This document shows, piece after piece, positions 1-8,924 of a DNA stretch of 64,000 nt. This stretch comes from Prevotella sp. (GTDB lineage: Bacteria; Bacteroidota; Bacteroidia; Bacteroidales; Bacteroidaceae). The stretch is taken from NCBI GenBank assembly GCA_016285245.1, contig JAEEQH010000011.1, positions 16,733 to 80,732 of the forward strand, written 5' to 3'. Under the pieces are notes generated by a model. It was not told the DNA's origin and searched no databases. It was given only the letters and a program-made list of their open reading frames with translations. The position numbers and the translations under genes are program-made. Numbering within the stretch: the first letter of the stretch is position 1; each line of letters opens with the position of its first letter.

Positions 1-2
1 TC

Positions 3-1895
3 CTATTTCCGGCCGTAGCCATTCCAAATGGCGGTGCCGTCGGGGGCTGCCGAGAGGGTGGTGAGCGACGGGGTGCTGGTGGCGACGATGGTCATCGAGC
101 TGGCCATCCTGCTGTTACTGGGCACCTGGAACGAGAAGGCGGCGCTGGTGCCGTTCTTCAGGGTGTACCACTTGCCCTTGGTGAACGATGCCGACTTGCT
201 GGTGACGCCGCTGAGGCTGCTGCCAGACTCCAGTCCGCCGATGGCGACGACGTTGCCGCCGGTGATGTAGAGCTTCTTGCCGCCCTCGGTGTTGGCGTCG
301 ATGCCTACCTCGGGCGAGGAGACGGCCACGGCGAAGACGTTGCCGCCCTTGATGTAGAAGTCGCCGTTGGAGTCGAGACCGTCGTTGCCCGTGGAGTTGC
401 CCATGACGTAGCCGCCGTTGATGGTGAAGTCGCTGGAGGAGTTGATGGCGTCGTCGCCGGACTCGGCATAGACGATGCCGTCGTTGATGACGATGGTGCT
501 CTTCGACTCGATGGCCTCGTGGCTGCTGGCCTTGGCAATGATGGTGCCGCCGTTGATGACGATGCCGCCGTAGAAGTCGTATTGTGCCGTATCGTGTCCG
601 CCGGGGAAGCCGCCGCCACCGGGCCATCCGCCACCACCGCCGGGCCATCCGGGAGCCTCCTCGCGGCTGCTGCTGGTGCTCTGTGCCACCTTGTAGCCCG
701 CCTTGATAGCCTTTGCCGAGCCATAGGTGTCGCTGCTGGAGCCTGTACAGGTGACGTTGAGTGTGCCGCCGTTGACGGTGAGTATGCTGTCGCACTTGAT
801 GCCCTTGCCGGCATAGCCTGTCGACTTCAGGGTGATGGTGCCGCCGTCGATGGTCATGTTGCCGTCGGTCTTCAGGGCGGCGCAGCTCTTGTACTCCGCG
901 TCGTCGCTGTCGTAGGCGTACTTGCCGCTGGTGGTGATGTTGAGCGTGCCCTCGCTGATGGTCATGTGGCCGTCGGCCTTGATGCCCTTCGAAGCTGCTG
1001 CGGTAGTGCTGATGGTGAGCGAGCCGCCCTCGATGTAGACGTTACCGCCGTCCTCGTCCTCATGGTCCTTGGTGGCCTCGGTCTGCTGGTCGTCGACGTC
1101 GCATTGCAGTCCGTCGTCGCCAGTGCCGCTGATGGTGACGGTGCCGCTTTTCATGAGGAAGTACTCCTCGCAGCTGATGCCGTCGCCGACGGCTGCGGTG
1201 ATGTTGACCGTCAGGTTCTTGATGCTGATATAGGAACCACTCTTGATGGCGTGCTTCGTATTGCCCGTGACGTTGAGCGTGCCGTTGCCCTGCAGCTGGA
1301 GCTGTCCCTTGCTGTAGATGCTGGCTTTCTGTTCGCCGCCGGTACCGTCGGCAAGGGTGTTCACCGTGTTCTTCTTGGCGCTGAGCTGTATGCGCTTCGA
1401 GTTGGCGATGCTGATGGCTGCCCCCGAGGGGTTCGTCAGCGTGAGGCCAGCCAGGGCGACGGTACACTTGTACTTGCCCGAGGCGATGCAGAACTCGCCG
1501 TCGGCGGAGGTGCCGCTGAGCTCGTAGGTGATCTCGTCGCCGTCGATGTCGGCGGTGTTCGTCTGGGCCACGGTGACGTGGGCACCGCTGACGGTGGCGC
1601 TGACGTAGGGAGCGATGTTGCCGGCGATGGTGACGGTGGCCGTCGTGCCGTCGTAGCTGACGGCGACGGTGTTCGAGTCGACGGCGGCCTCGCTGGTGAC
1701 GGTGATCTCGCTGATGTCGCTGACATTGAACGTCTTACCGCCGATGGTCAGCGACTGTCCGCCGTTGCTGTAGGTCATGTCGCGACCGTCGGCCGTGAAG
1801 GCGTAGGTGACGCTGCCCTGACGGACGTTGAGGGTCTGAGCGATGCTGCTGACCATGGTCATGGCCAGCAGGACGGTTGTGATGAGCTGTTTCAT
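3..1895 (-). CDS. Secreted Cthe_2159-like carbohydrate-binding beta-helix protein
   Basis: 630 aa, complete; the stop is at the window edge. An N-terminal signal peptide (MKQLITTVLLAMTMVSSIAQ) is followed by a short module ending in 'NVSDISEITV'. From about residue 110 there are many repeated 'GGTLNV/DGGTITLKS/INGGYVMG' turns. This is the pattern of the Cthe_2159 family, a right-handed beta-helix known to bind cellulose and polygalacturonate. A Gly/Pro/Trp-rich loop ('GWPGGGGGWPGGGG') interrupts the helix near residue 420. There is no obvious C-terminal sorting tail. The start overlaps the stop of the upstream small secreted gene by 4 nt, so the two are co-transcribed. The role is probably surface polysaccharide binding or adhesion. 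The family call is by motif recognition only; enzymatic activity cannot be judged. Confidence 0.75.
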   Translation of the reverse strand: MKQLITTVLLAMTMVSSIAQTLNVRQGSVTYAFTADGRDMTYSNGGQSLTIGGKTFNVSDISEITVTSEAAVDSNTVAVSYDGTTATVTIAGNIAPYVSATVSGAHVTVAQTNTADIDGDEITYELSGTSADGEFCIASGKYKCTVALAGLTLTNPSGAAISIANSKRIQLSAKKNTVNTLADGTGGEQKASIYSKGQLQLQGNGTLNVTGNTKHAIKSGSYISIKNLTVNITAAVGDGISCEEYFLMKSGTVTISGTGDDGLQCDVDDQQTEATKDHEDEDGGNVYIEGGSLTISTTAAASKGIKADGHMTISEGTLNITTSGKYAYDSDDAEYKSCAALKTDGNMTIDGGTITLKSTGYAGKGIKCDSILTVNGGTLNVTCTGSSSDTYGSAKAIKAGYKVAQSTSSSREEAPGWPGGGGGWPGGGGFPGGHDTAQYDFYGGIVINGGTIIAKASSHEAIESKSTIVINDGIVYAESGDDAINSSSDFTINGGYVMGNSTGNDGLDSNGDFYIKGGNVFAVAVSSPEVGIDANTEGGKKLYITGGNVVAIGGLESGSSLSGVTSKSASFTKGKWYTLKNGTSAAFSFQVPSNSRMASSMTIVATSTPSLTTLSAAPDGTAIWNGYGRK

Positions 1896-2314
1896 TTGAT
1901 GTAGCGCTTAGTCGTTGTGTTTCCTTTCTTGAAGATATAGAGGCCGGGTTTCAGCTGGGTGCCTGATGTCGGTATGCGGCGGCCGCTGAGGTCGTATACC
2001 TCGTAGTCCGAGTAGTCCGACGATGCATCGCCGGGAGTGGTGGCGACGCTGATCTCCTGGATGGCGGTGGCGTCGCTGCCCTGCATGGTTTCCGAGAAGA
2101 ACATCCGGTTGAGGTCGCTGACGGTAAACGTCCGGCTGACGTCGCCGCTGATAGCTGTCAGCGTGCCGTCGTTGTAGACGAGCTTCAGACCGTCGGAGGT
2201 CATCGATAGCTGGGTGCCGTCGTTGGCCTCGAAGACCATGTACTTGTAGGTGGCAGCGCTGGCGGTGAGCGTGGCGGCCAGGAGGAGTAGGGTGGTGAAG
2301 AGTACTTTTCTCAT
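1892..2314 (-). CDS. Small secreted protein with sorting-like C-terminal tail
   Basis: 140 aa when started at MRKVLFTTLLLLAATLTASAA, a clean signal peptide. The ORF track extends 27 codons further upstream, but that part overlaps the promoter. The mature part has a short beta module ('KLVYNDGTLTAISGDVSRTF...DLNRMFF') and ends in 'YEVYDLSGRRI...KPGLYIFKKGN', which resembles Bacteroidota type IX or surface-sorting tails. Its stop overlaps the start of the beta-helix gene (ATGA). The function is unknown. The same arrangement, a small secreted protein with a tail upstream of a large beta-helix protein without one, recurs at 19.7-22.6 kb. Confidence 0.75.
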   Translation of the reverse strand: MRKVLFTTLLLLAATLTASAATYKYMVFEANDGTQLSMTSDGLKLVYNDGTLTAISGDVSRTFTVSDLNRMFFSETMQGSDATAIQEISVATTPGDASSDYSDYEVYDLSGRRIPTSGTQLKPGLYIFKKGNTTTKRYIK

Positions 2315-2364
2315 TGTCGGTAACTTTGTATGGTTCTTAGTCTGTCGTAGTTGTTTTGTCGGTG

Positions 2365-2397
2365 CAAAGATAGCGATTCTCGGCGTATTCGCCAAAA
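2365..2397 (-). promoter_or_regulatory. Bacteroidota-type promoter for the 2314-to-3 operon
   Basis: On the minus strand, TTTTG (2393-2397) and TATCTTTG (2365-2372) are separated by 20 nt, matching the primary sigma consensus TTTG-N19/20-TAnnTTTG. It lies about 50 nt upstream of the small secreted gene. Confidence 0.75.
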
Positions 2398-2456
2398 CTG
2401 TTCAACGAAATTGCTTGTTTTTTCAGCGAATCGTTCCGTAAACGAAAAAAAAGTAG

Positions 2457-2464
2457 TACCTTTG
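2457..2464 (+). promoter_or_regulatory. -7 element upstream of sulP-like gene
   Basis: TACCTTTG, followed by GC, lies 27 nt before the chosen ATG. No good TTTG is seen at the expected -33 distance, so the promoter is only half supported. It is divergent from the 2365-2397 promoter. Confidence 0.55.
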
Positions 2465-2491
2465 CAGGCGAAAAGGATAACAAAAGGTATT

Positions 2492-4222
2492 ATGACAACA
2501 CTGGAATTCAAACCACAGCTCTTTGAGACGCTTAGGAACTACTCGAAGAAGCAGTTCACCACCGACCTCATGGCCGGTATCATCGTCGGTATCGTGGCGC
2601 TGCCGCTGGCCATCGCCTTCGGTATTGCCTCGGGTGTGACACCAGAGAAGGGTATCATCACCGCCATCGTCGCCGGCCTGCTGATATCGGTGCTCGGCGG
2701 CTCGAAGGTGCAGATTGGTGGTCCTACGGGCGCGTTCATTATTATTATCTACGGCATCATCCAACAGTACGGCTTCGAGGGCCTGACTATTGCAACGCTG
2801 ATGGCGGGCGTGTTTCTGATTATGTTTGGCGTGCTCCACTTGGGCACCATCATCAAGTATATCCCGTACCCCATCATCGTAGGCTTCACCTCGGGTATTG
2901 CGCTGACCATCTTTACCACGCAGGTGAAGGACTTGCTGGGACTGACGATGGCGTCGGTGCCGAGCGACTTCATCGAGAAGTGGATAGCCTACGGCGGCGC
3001 CTTTACGACCATCGACTGTTGGAGTGCCGCTGTCGGCGTCGGCAGCGTGGCCCTCATCGCCTTGTGGCCGAAGCTCACAGGGCTCCTTCCTCGTTCCTCG
3101 TTCCTCGGAAAACTCCCCGGCTCGCTGATTGCCATTATCGTAATGACCATTGTCGCCCTGCTGCTGAAGCAGTATGCCGGCGTGACGACCATCGAGACCA
3201 TCGGCGACCGTTTCTCGATATCCAACCAGCTGCCAGGTGCCACGGTGCCCGCCCTGTCGTGGGAGACCATCAAGGGTCTGGTGTCGCCGGCCATCACCAT
3301 TGCCATCCTCGGCGCCATCGAGTCGCTGCTGTCGGCAACGGTGGCCGACGGTGTCATCGGTGCCCGCCATTCCAGTAACACCGAGCTCATTGCCCAGGGC
3401 GTGGCGAACCTCGCCTCACCGCTCTTCGGAGGCATACCCGCCACGGGAGCCATCGCCCGCACGATGACCAACATCAACAACGGCGGCCGCACTCCCGTAG
3501 CCGGCATCATCCACGCTGTGGTGCTACTGCTCATCTTTCTCTTCCTCATGCCCCTGGCACAGTACATCCCGATGGCCTGTCTGGCCGGTGTGCTGGTCAT
3601 CGTCAGCTACGGCATGAGCGGCTGGCGTTCGTTCGCAAGCATCATGAAGAACCCGAAGAGCGATGTCATCGTCCTCTGGGTGACGTTCTTGCTGACAGTC
3701 ATCTTCGACCTCACCATCGCCATCGAGGTAGGACTCATCTGCGCCTGTCTGCTCTTCATGCGCCGTATGGCCGAGACCACCGATGTCAAGGTCATCAGCG
3801 ACGAGATAGACCCCGCCGAGGAGGAGAGCGATTTCCAGCTGGGCAATCTGGAGCACCTGACCATCCCCGAGGGTGTGGAGGTTTACGAGATCAACGGCCC
3901 GTACTTCTTCGGTGCCGGCAACAAGTTCGAGGAGATCATGGGTGCTCTGGGCCACGGCCGTCCGAAGGTGCGCATCATCCGTATGCGTAAGGTGCCCTTC
4001 GTCGACTCCACGGGCATCCACAACCTGACTAACCTCTGTCTGATGTCACAGCAGGAGGGTATCCAGGTGGTCCTCTCGGGTGTCAACGAGCGTGTGCAGG
4101 CCGTCCTCCACAAAGCCCGTTTCGACGAGCTCGTGGGTACCGACAATATCTGTAGCCACATCAATCTGGCTCTGGAGCGTGCCAACGAGTTGGTTGAAAG
4201 GATTGAAAAATTGAAGGAATAA
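2492..4222 (+). CDS. SulP family inorganic anion transporter with STAS domain
   Basis: 576 aa from the ATG giving MTTLEFKPQLFETL. The longer ORF runs through the promoter. The membrane part covers roughly residues 25-430, with SulP signatures such as 'VGIVALPLAIAFGIASG' and 'GGPTGAFIIIIYGI'. A cytoplasmic STAS domain follows (about 460-560, 'VPFVDSTGIHNL'). It should import sulfate or bicarbonate, or another anion; the substrate cannot be read from sequence. A short TTCCTCG repeat lies in frame around residue 200, and the last codons run into an AATTGAA repeat tract. The rluA-like gene follows after 42 nt. Confidence 0.9.
   Translation: MTTLEFKPQLFETLRNYSKKQFTTDLMAGIIVGIVALPLAIAFGIASGVTPEKGIITAIVAGLLISVLGGSKVQIGGPTGAFIIIIYGIIQQYGFEGLTIATLMAGVFLIMFGVLHLGTIIKYIPYPIIVGFTSGIALTIFTTQVKDLLGLTMASVPSDFIEKWIAYGGAFTTIDCWSAAVGVGSVALIALWPKLTGLLPRSSFLGKLPGSLIAIIVMTIVALLLKQYAGVTTIETIGDRFSISNQLPGATVPALSWETIKGLVSPAITIAILGAIESLLSATVADGVIGARHSSNTELIAQGVANLASPLFGGIPATGAIARTMTNINNGGRTPVAGIIHAVVLLLIFLFLMPLAQYIPMACLAGVLVIVSYGMSGWRSFASIMKNPKSDVIVLWVTFLLTVIFDLTIAIEVGLICACLLFMRRMAETTDVKVISDEIDPAEEESDFQLGNLEHLTIPEGVEVYEINGPYFFGAGNKFEEIMGALGHGRPKVRIIRMRKVPFVDSTGIHNLTNLCLMSQQEGIQVVLSGVNERVQAVLHKARFDELVGTDNICSHINLALERANELVERIEKLKE
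3083..3108 (+). repeat. In-frame TTCCTCG tandem tract inside sulP-like gene
   Basis: About three copies of TTCCTCG encode 'PRSSFLG' in a loop between membrane segments. The same unit makes up much of the intergenic tract near 22.1 kb. Confidence 0.6.
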
Positions 4223-4256
4223 AATTGAAGAATTGAAAAATTGAAGAATTGAAGTT
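4192..4256 (+). repeat. AATTGAA(R) tandem tract at the sulP/rluA junction
   Basis: Repeated ATTGAAGA/ATTGAAAA units start inside the last codons of the sulP-like gene (encoding RIEKLKE) and fill most of the gap to the next ATG. Near-identical tracts occur at 7785-7821 and, in reverse, at 22.17-22.21 kb. Confidence 0.8.
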
Positions 4257-4264
4257 CTTTTGAG

Positions 4265-4993
4265 ATGCGCGTAGTCTACGAGGACAACCATATCATTATC
4301 GTTGCGAAGGAGAGCGGCGAGATTGTGCAGGGCGACAAGACCGGCGACGAGCCGCTGTCGGAGACTGTCAAGCAGTACTTGAAGGAAAAGTACCAAAAGC
4401 CTGGCGCTGTGTTCCTTGGTGTCGTTCATCGTCTCGACCGTCCTGTCGCTGGACTGGTGGTCTTCGCCCGCACGTCGAAGGCCCTCTCACGCCTGAATAA
4501 GATGTTCGCCGAAGGTGAGGTGCACAAGACGTACTGGGCCATTGTGGAAAATACGAGATTAGAAATGAGAGATGAAAGATATGGTTACTCTCAGGACGAG
4601 AACGTGTCGCAGGGAGGTGGTCATATCTTTCATGAGTTGACCCACTGGCTGGTACGTAACGAGCAGCAGAACAAGTCGTATGCCTACGATCACGAGGTGC
4701 CGCGCTCGAAGAAGGCGGTGCTGCGCTACCGTGTCATCAATCAGGGCGACCGCTACGCCCTGCTCGAGGTGCAGCTGCTCACCGGCCGTCATCACCAGAT
4801 ACGCTGTCAGCTGGCAAAGGCGGGGATGCCCATCCGTGGCGACCTGAAGTATGGTGCCCGCCGCTCGAATCCCGACGGCAGCATCTCGTTGCTCTCACGC
4901 CGTGTGGAGTTCGTACACCCCGTGTCGAAGGAAAACATCAGCGTCGAAGCATCTTTGCCAGCCGACCCGCTGTGGAAGAAACTGCTTGGTTGA
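4265..4993 (+). CDS. RluA-family RNA pseudouridine synthase
   Basis: 242 aa, with no S4 domain. The catalytic motif HRLDRPVAGLVVFAR (Asp in HRLD) is near residue 60 and 'LTGRHHQIRCQLAKAG' near 175; both are typical of the RluA/RluC/RluD group. It converts uridine to pseudouridine in rRNA or tRNA; the target site is not predictable. Residues about 96-120 ('NTRLEMRDERYGYS...') look like an insertion relative to the family and carry a short purine-rich repeat. The start is the first ATG after the repeat tract. It is probably co-transcribed with the upstream transporter. Confidence 0.88.
   Translation: MRVVYEDNHIIIVAKESGEIVQGDKTGDEPLSETVKQYLKEKYQKPGAVFLGVVHRLDRPVAGLVVFARTSKALSRLNKMFAEGEVHKTYWAIVENTRLEMRDERYGYSQDENVSQGGGHIFHELTHWLVRNEQQNKSYAYDHEVPRSKKAVLRYRVINQGDRYALLEVQLLTGRHHQIRCQLAKAGMPIRGDLKYGARRSNPDGSISLLSRRVEFVHPVSKENISVEASLPADPLWKKLLG
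4551..4582 (+). repeat. Short purine-rich repeat inside rluA-like gene
   Basis: Imperfect GAGATTAGAAATGAGAGATGAAAG units fall in a loop that is usually shorter in RluA proteins. The tract is weaker than the others and could be chance. Confidence 0.35.
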
Positions 4994-5022
4994 AATTTTA
5001 TTCAAGAAAAATAGCATTTTCT

Positions 5023-5053
5023 TTTGTTTGACGTGCTTTTTTTTGTACCTTTG
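5023..5053 (+). promoter_or_regulatory. Promoter of the nuo operon
   Basis: TTTG (5023-5026), 19 nt spacer, TACCTTTG (5046-5053), matching the Bacteroidota consensus. It lies 41 nt before the nuoA ATG. Confidence 0.8.
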
Positions 5054-5094
5054 CAGCAAATTTAGAAAAAATTGTTATAACACTATAGTTTTTT

Positions 5095-5445
5095 ATGAAT
5101 TTCACTTTGTTGATTACCGTCTTGGTGACGGCTTTAACATTGGTGGTAGCTGCTTACGTTGTTGCCAAGCTGATAGGACCGCGGTCCTACGCGAAGGTGA
5201 AAGGTGAGCCGTATGAGAGTGGTATCCCCACGCGAGGCACCTCGTGGTTGCCGGTATCGGTGGGATTCTATCTCTTTGCCATCTTGTTCCTCATGTTTGA
5301 TGTGGAAACCTTGTTTCTATATCCGTGGGCTGTAGTAGTGAAGGACTTCGGAGCGATGGCCCTGCTGTCGGTAGGATTCTTCCTGGTAGTATTGGTTTTA
5401 GGCCTGGCTTACGCTTGGCGGAAAGGAGCACTGGAATGGAAATAA
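5095..5445 (+). CDS. nuoA: NADH-quinone oxidoreductase-type complex I subunit A
   Basis: 116 aa with three membrane segments. 'KGEPYESGIPTRGTSWLPVSVGFYLFAILFLMFDVE' carries the conserved NuoA loop (YESG) and the acidic residues of the second helix. It is the first gene of the operon, overlaps nuoB by 10 nt, and forms part of the membrane arm near the quinone site. Confidence 0.95.
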   Translation: MNFTLLITVLVTALTLVVAAYVVAKLIGPRSYAKVKGEPYESGIPTRGTSWLPVSVGFYLFAILFLMFDVETLFLYPWAVVVKDFGAMALLSVGFFLVVLVLGLAYAWRKGALEWK

Positions 5446-6176
5446 AACCGAAAATCAAGTCTATTCCCTACGAGGAATGGAACGATAACGAGACGCTGGA
5501 GAAGATTGTTGACGAGCTCCACGAGGGTGGTGTCAACGTCATCACCGGCTCGCTGGACAAGTTGATCAACTGGGGACGTGCCAACTCCCTGTGGTCGCTG
5601 ACGTTCGCCACCTCGTGCTGTGGCATTGAGTTCATGGCATGTGGCTGTGCCCGTTACGATTTCGCCCGCTTCGGTTTCGAGGTGACGCGTAACTCCCCTC
5701 GTCAGGCAGACCTGATTATGTGCGCAGGTACCATTACCCATAAGATGGCACCGGCGCTGAAGCGTCTGTACGACGAGATGGCCGAGCCGAAGTACGTCAT
5801 CGCCGTCGGCGGCTGTGCCATCAGCGGCGGTCCGTTCAAGTCGAGCTACCACGTGGTGAAGGGCATCGAGGAGATTATTCCCGTCGATGTCTTTATTCCC
5901 GGTTGTCCCCCGCGTCCCGAGGCTATCATGTACGGCATGATGCAGCTGCAGCGCAAGGTGAAGATCGAGAAGTTCTTCGGTGGTGCTAACCACAAGCAGA
6001 CGGCCGAGGAGGCTGCCCTGGGCGTGTCGAACGAGGAGTTGACGTTCCGTGAGAAGCACGGCGATCATCGCCGCGAGCCCATCGTGGTCACGGCTGTTCC
6101 CGAGGAGTTTGTTGAGGAAATGAAGAATGCTGCGGCAGAACCGCAGTCCACAGTAAAAGAGGAGGCAAAGGCATGA
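5436..6176 (+). CDS. nuoB: Complex I subunit B (cluster N2 protein)
   Basis: 246 aa from the ATG at MEIKPKIKSIPYEEW; the ORF track start lies inside nuoA. The four N2 ligands are visible: the Cys pair in 'ATSCCGIEFMACG', the Cys of 'DLIMCAGTITHKMAP', and the Cys of 'VFIPGCPPRPEA'. The C-terminal extension after residue 180 is longer than in E. coli. The stop overlaps the nuoCD start by 4 nt. NuoB passes electrons to quinone. Confidence 0.95.
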   Translation: MEIKPKIKSIPYEEWNDNETLEKIVDELHEGGVNVITGSLDKLINWGRANSLWSLTFATSCCGIEFMACGCARYDFARFGFEVTRNSPRQADLIMCAGTITHKMAPALKRLYDEMAEPKYVIAVGGCAISGGPFKSSYHVVKGIEEIIPVDVFIPGCPPRPEAIMYGMMQLQRKVKIEKFFGGANHKQTAEEAALGVSNEELTFREKHGDHRREPIVVTAVPEEFVEEMKNAAAEPQSTVKEEAKA

Positions 6177-7783
6177 AGTTAGAGTTCTTATCATTTGAAT
6201 TTGACAAGTTCGCACAGGAGATGCAGGACTTGAAGGACAAGAAGGGCTTTGACTATCTTGTCACCATCGTCGGCGAGGACTTCGGAGACGAGGGCCTTGG
6301 CTGTGTTTATATCCTTGAGAATACGCAGACGCACGAGCGTTGCAGCGTGAAGATGATTGCCAAGTCACAGGTTTGTGGCGACGGTATTGCCTCGAACGGC
6401 ACGGGTAAGACCGATGGTCAGGTGCTGGCCTATCTTCCCACCGTCTCGAACATCTGGCGTGTAGCCGACCTGCTGGAGCGCGAGGTCTTTGACTTCTATG
6501 GCATCGTGTTCCTCGGTCATCCCGATATGCGTCGTCTGTTCCTGCGTAGCGACTTCAAGGGCTATCCTTTCCGTAAGGACTGGGAGTTCAACGACAAGTA
6601 CACGCTGGAAGACGATGAGGAGCCCGACTACGGCTTGGAGTATTTCCTGGACAAGGATGGAAACCTCCAGTCAAAGCAGAACCGACTCTTCGGCTCAGAC
6701 GATTACGTGATAAACATCGGTCCCCAGCACCCTGCTACCCACGGTGTGCTCCGTTTGCAGACCGTTCTTGACGGCGAAACCGTCAAGCGTATTTATCCGC
6801 ATCTCGGTTATATCCACCGTGCCATCGAGAAGATGTGGGAGGGTATGACCTATCCTCAGACGCTGGCTCTGACCGACCGTCTGAACTACCTCGGTGCCAT
6901 GCAGCACCGTCATGCGCTCGTCGGTGTCATTGAGGAGGCTTTGGAGGTGGAACTGACCGACCGTATCAAGTACATTCGTACCATTATGGACGAGCTTCAG
7001 CGTCTTGACTCCCACCTGCTCTACACCTCGTGTGTGGCTCAGGACTTGGGTGCCCTGACGGGTATGCTCTATGGTATGCGTGACCGTGAACACGTGTTGA
7101 ACGTGATGGAGGAGACCACGGGTGGTCGCCTGATTCAGAACTACTACCGTATCGGCGGTCTGCAGGACGACATTGATCCTAACTTCGTGAAGAACTGCAA
7201 GGACCTGGTGAAGTATCTGCGTCCCACGATTCAGGAGTATATGGACATCTTCGGTGACAATGTCATCACCCACAATCGTCTGGAGAACTGTGGCCCGATG
7301 AGTCTCGAGGATTGCATTAACTACGCTGTGACTGGTCCTGCCGGCCGTGCTTCCGGATGGAAGAACGACGTGCGCAAGAACCATCCGTACGACATGTATG
7401 ACAAGGTGGAGTGGGAGCAGTGCACTCTGACTGGCTGCGACTCTATGGACCGTTACCTCGTTCACATCAACGAGATGTACCAGAGCCTGAACATCATTGA
7501 GCAACTCATCGACAACATCCCTGAGGGTGACTTCTATGTGAAGCAGAAGCCTATCATCAAGTGCCCGGAAGGACAGTGGTACTACTCTGTTGAGGGCGTG
7601 GCTGGTGAGTTCGGCGTCTATCTAGACTCTCGTGGCGACAAGAGCCCGTACCGCATGAAGATGCGTCCGATGGGCCTCTCGCTGGTTGGTGCCTTCGACC
7701 CGATGCTTCGCGGTCAGAAGATTGCCGACCTGATTGCTACCTGTGCTGCTATTGACGTTGTGATACCAGATATCGACCGATAG
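6173..7783 (+). CDS. nuoCD: Fused complex I subunit C/D
   Basis: 536 aa. Residues 1-165 match NuoC ('VADLLEREVFDFYGIVFLGHPDMRRLFL') and about 175-536 match NuoD ('NIGPQHPATHGVLRL', 'YIHRAIEKMWEGMTYPQT', and an ending in 'CAAIDVVIPDIDR'). The fusion occurs in several bacterial groups including E. coli. The D part forms the quinone chamber with NuoB. A short AATTGAA repeat tract separates it from nuoH. Confidence 0.95.
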   Translation: MKLEFLSFEFDKFAQEMQDLKDKKGFDYLVTIVGEDFGDEGLGCVYILENTQTHERCSVKMIAKSQVCGDGIASNGTGKTDGQVLAYLPTVSNIWRVADLLEREVFDFYGIVFLGHPDMRRLFLRSDFKGYPFRKDWEFNDKYTLEDDEEPDYGLEYFLDKDGNLQSKQNRLFGSDDYVINIGPQHPATHGVLRLQTVLDGETVKRIYPHLGYIHRAIEKMWEGMTYPQTLALTDRLNYLGAMQHRHALVGVIEEALEVELTDRIKYIRTIMDELQRLDSHLLYTSCVAQDLGALTGMLYGMRDREHVLNVMEETTGGRLIQNYYRIGGLQDDIDPNFVKNCKDLVKYLRPTIQEYMDIFGDNVITHNRLENCGPMSLEDCINYAVTGPAGRASGWKNDVRKNHPYDMYDKVEWEQCTLTGCDSMDRYLVHINEMYQSLNIIEQLIDNIPEGDFYVKQKPIIKCPEGQWYYSVEGVAGEFGVYLDSRGDKSPYRMKMRPMGLSLVGAFDPMLRGQKIADLIATCAAIDVVIPDIDR

Positions 7784-7784
7784 T

Positions 7785-7821
7785 CGAAGAATTGTAAAAT
7801 TGAAGAATTGAAAAATTGAAG
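7785..7821 (+). repeat. AATTGAA tandem tract at the nuoCD/nuoH junction
   Basis: GAAGAATTGTAAAATTGAAGAATTGAAAA-type units begin immediately after the nuoCD stop and end 5 nt before the nuoH ATG. This is almost the same sequence as the 4.2-kb tract. Confidence 0.85.
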
Positions 7822-7826
7822 TTATT

Positions 7827-8915
7827 ATGTTCGACTTTTCTATAGTTACACAATGGTTCGACCAGCTGCTCAGGATCACGATAGGTTGTCCCGACTGGTT
7901 GGCGATATTGATTGAGTGCGTGTTGGTGGGCACGGCAATCCTCGTGGGATATGCCCTCATCGCCTGCGTACTGATATTCATGGAGCGTAAGGTGTGTGCC
8001 TACTTCCAGTGCCGTCTGGGCCCGATGCGCGTAGGCTACTGGGGTTTGCTGCAGGTGTTTGCCGACGTGCTGAAGATGCTCATCAAGGAGATCTTCTTCG
8101 TCGACAAGGCCGACAAGCTGCTTTATGCCGTTGCTCCGCTGCTGGTGATTATCGGCTCCGTTGGTGCCTTCTCGTTCCTGCCGTGGAACAATGGTGCCAC
8201 CATCCTCGACTTCAACGTGGGCATCTTCCTGCTGACGGCTATCTCGTCGATTGGTGTGGTGGGCATCTTCCTTGCCGGTTGGGGCTCTAACAACAAGTAC
8301 TCTGTCGTCTCCGCCATGCGTGGCGCCGTGCAGATGATCTCGTACGAGATGTCGCTCTGCCTCTGCTTGATTACCGCCGTCATCCTGACGGGAACGATGC
8401 AGATGAGCGGTATCGTCGAGGCGCAGACAGGCCCTTGGAAGTGGCTCATCTTCCAGGGACACCTTCCTGCTATCATCGCCTTCTTCGTGTTCCTCATCGC
8501 TGGTAACGCTGAGGCCAACCGTGGCCCGTTCGACATGGCTGAGGCCGAGAGTGAGCTGACGGCCGGTCACCATACCGAGTACTCAGGTATGGGCTTCGGC
8601 TTCTTCTATCTGGCAGAGTTCCTGAACCTCTTCATCATCGCCGGCATCGCCGCTACGGTGTTCCTCGGCGGCTGGGCTCCCATCAATGTGGGCATCGAAG
8701 CCTTCGACGAGGTGATGAACTACATCCCCGGCATTGTCTGGTTTATGGGCAAGACCTTCGGTCTCGTCTGGATTCTCATGTGGATCAAGTGGACGTTCCC
8801 CCGTCTGCGTATCGACCAGATCCTGAAGCTGGAGTGGAAGTACTTGATGCCGCTGTCACTCATCAACCTCGTGATAATGACTGTTGTGGTGGCCCTTGGC
8901 CTGTATATTAAATAA
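7827..8915 (+). CDS. nuoH: Complex I subunit H
   Basis: 362 aa, about eight or nine membrane helices. 'NRGPFDMAEAESELTAGHHTEYSGMGFGFF' is the hallmark NuoH loop lining the quinone channel, and 'RLGPMRVGYWGLLQVFADVLKM' is the conserved N-terminal loop. It links the peripheral and membrane arms. nuoI follows after 9 nt. Confidence 0.96.
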   Translation: MFDFSIVTQWFDQLLRITIGCPDWLAILIECVLVGTAILVGYALIACVLIFMERKVCAYFQCRLGPMRVGYWGLLQVFADVLKMLIKEIFFVDKADKLLYAVAPLLVIIGSVGAFSFLPWNNGATILDFNVGIFLLTAISSIGVVGIFLAGWGSNNKYSVVSAMRGAVQMISYEMSLCLCLITAVILTGTMQMSGIVEAQTGPWKWLIFQGHLPAIIAFFVFLIAGNAEANRGPFDMAEAESELTAGHHTEYSGMGFGFFYLAEFLNLFIIAGIAATVFLGGWAPINVGIEAFDEVMNYIPGIVWFMGKTFGLVWILMWIKWTFPRLRIDQILKLEWKYLMPLSLINLVIMTVVVALGLYIK

Positions 8916-8924
8916 GGTATAGCA

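Noticed and set aside
519-1904. 461-aa ORF opposite the beta-helix gene
   Set aside because: Low-complexity Ala/Val/Asp-rich shadow of the GC-rich minus-strand gene; no signal, motif or start context.
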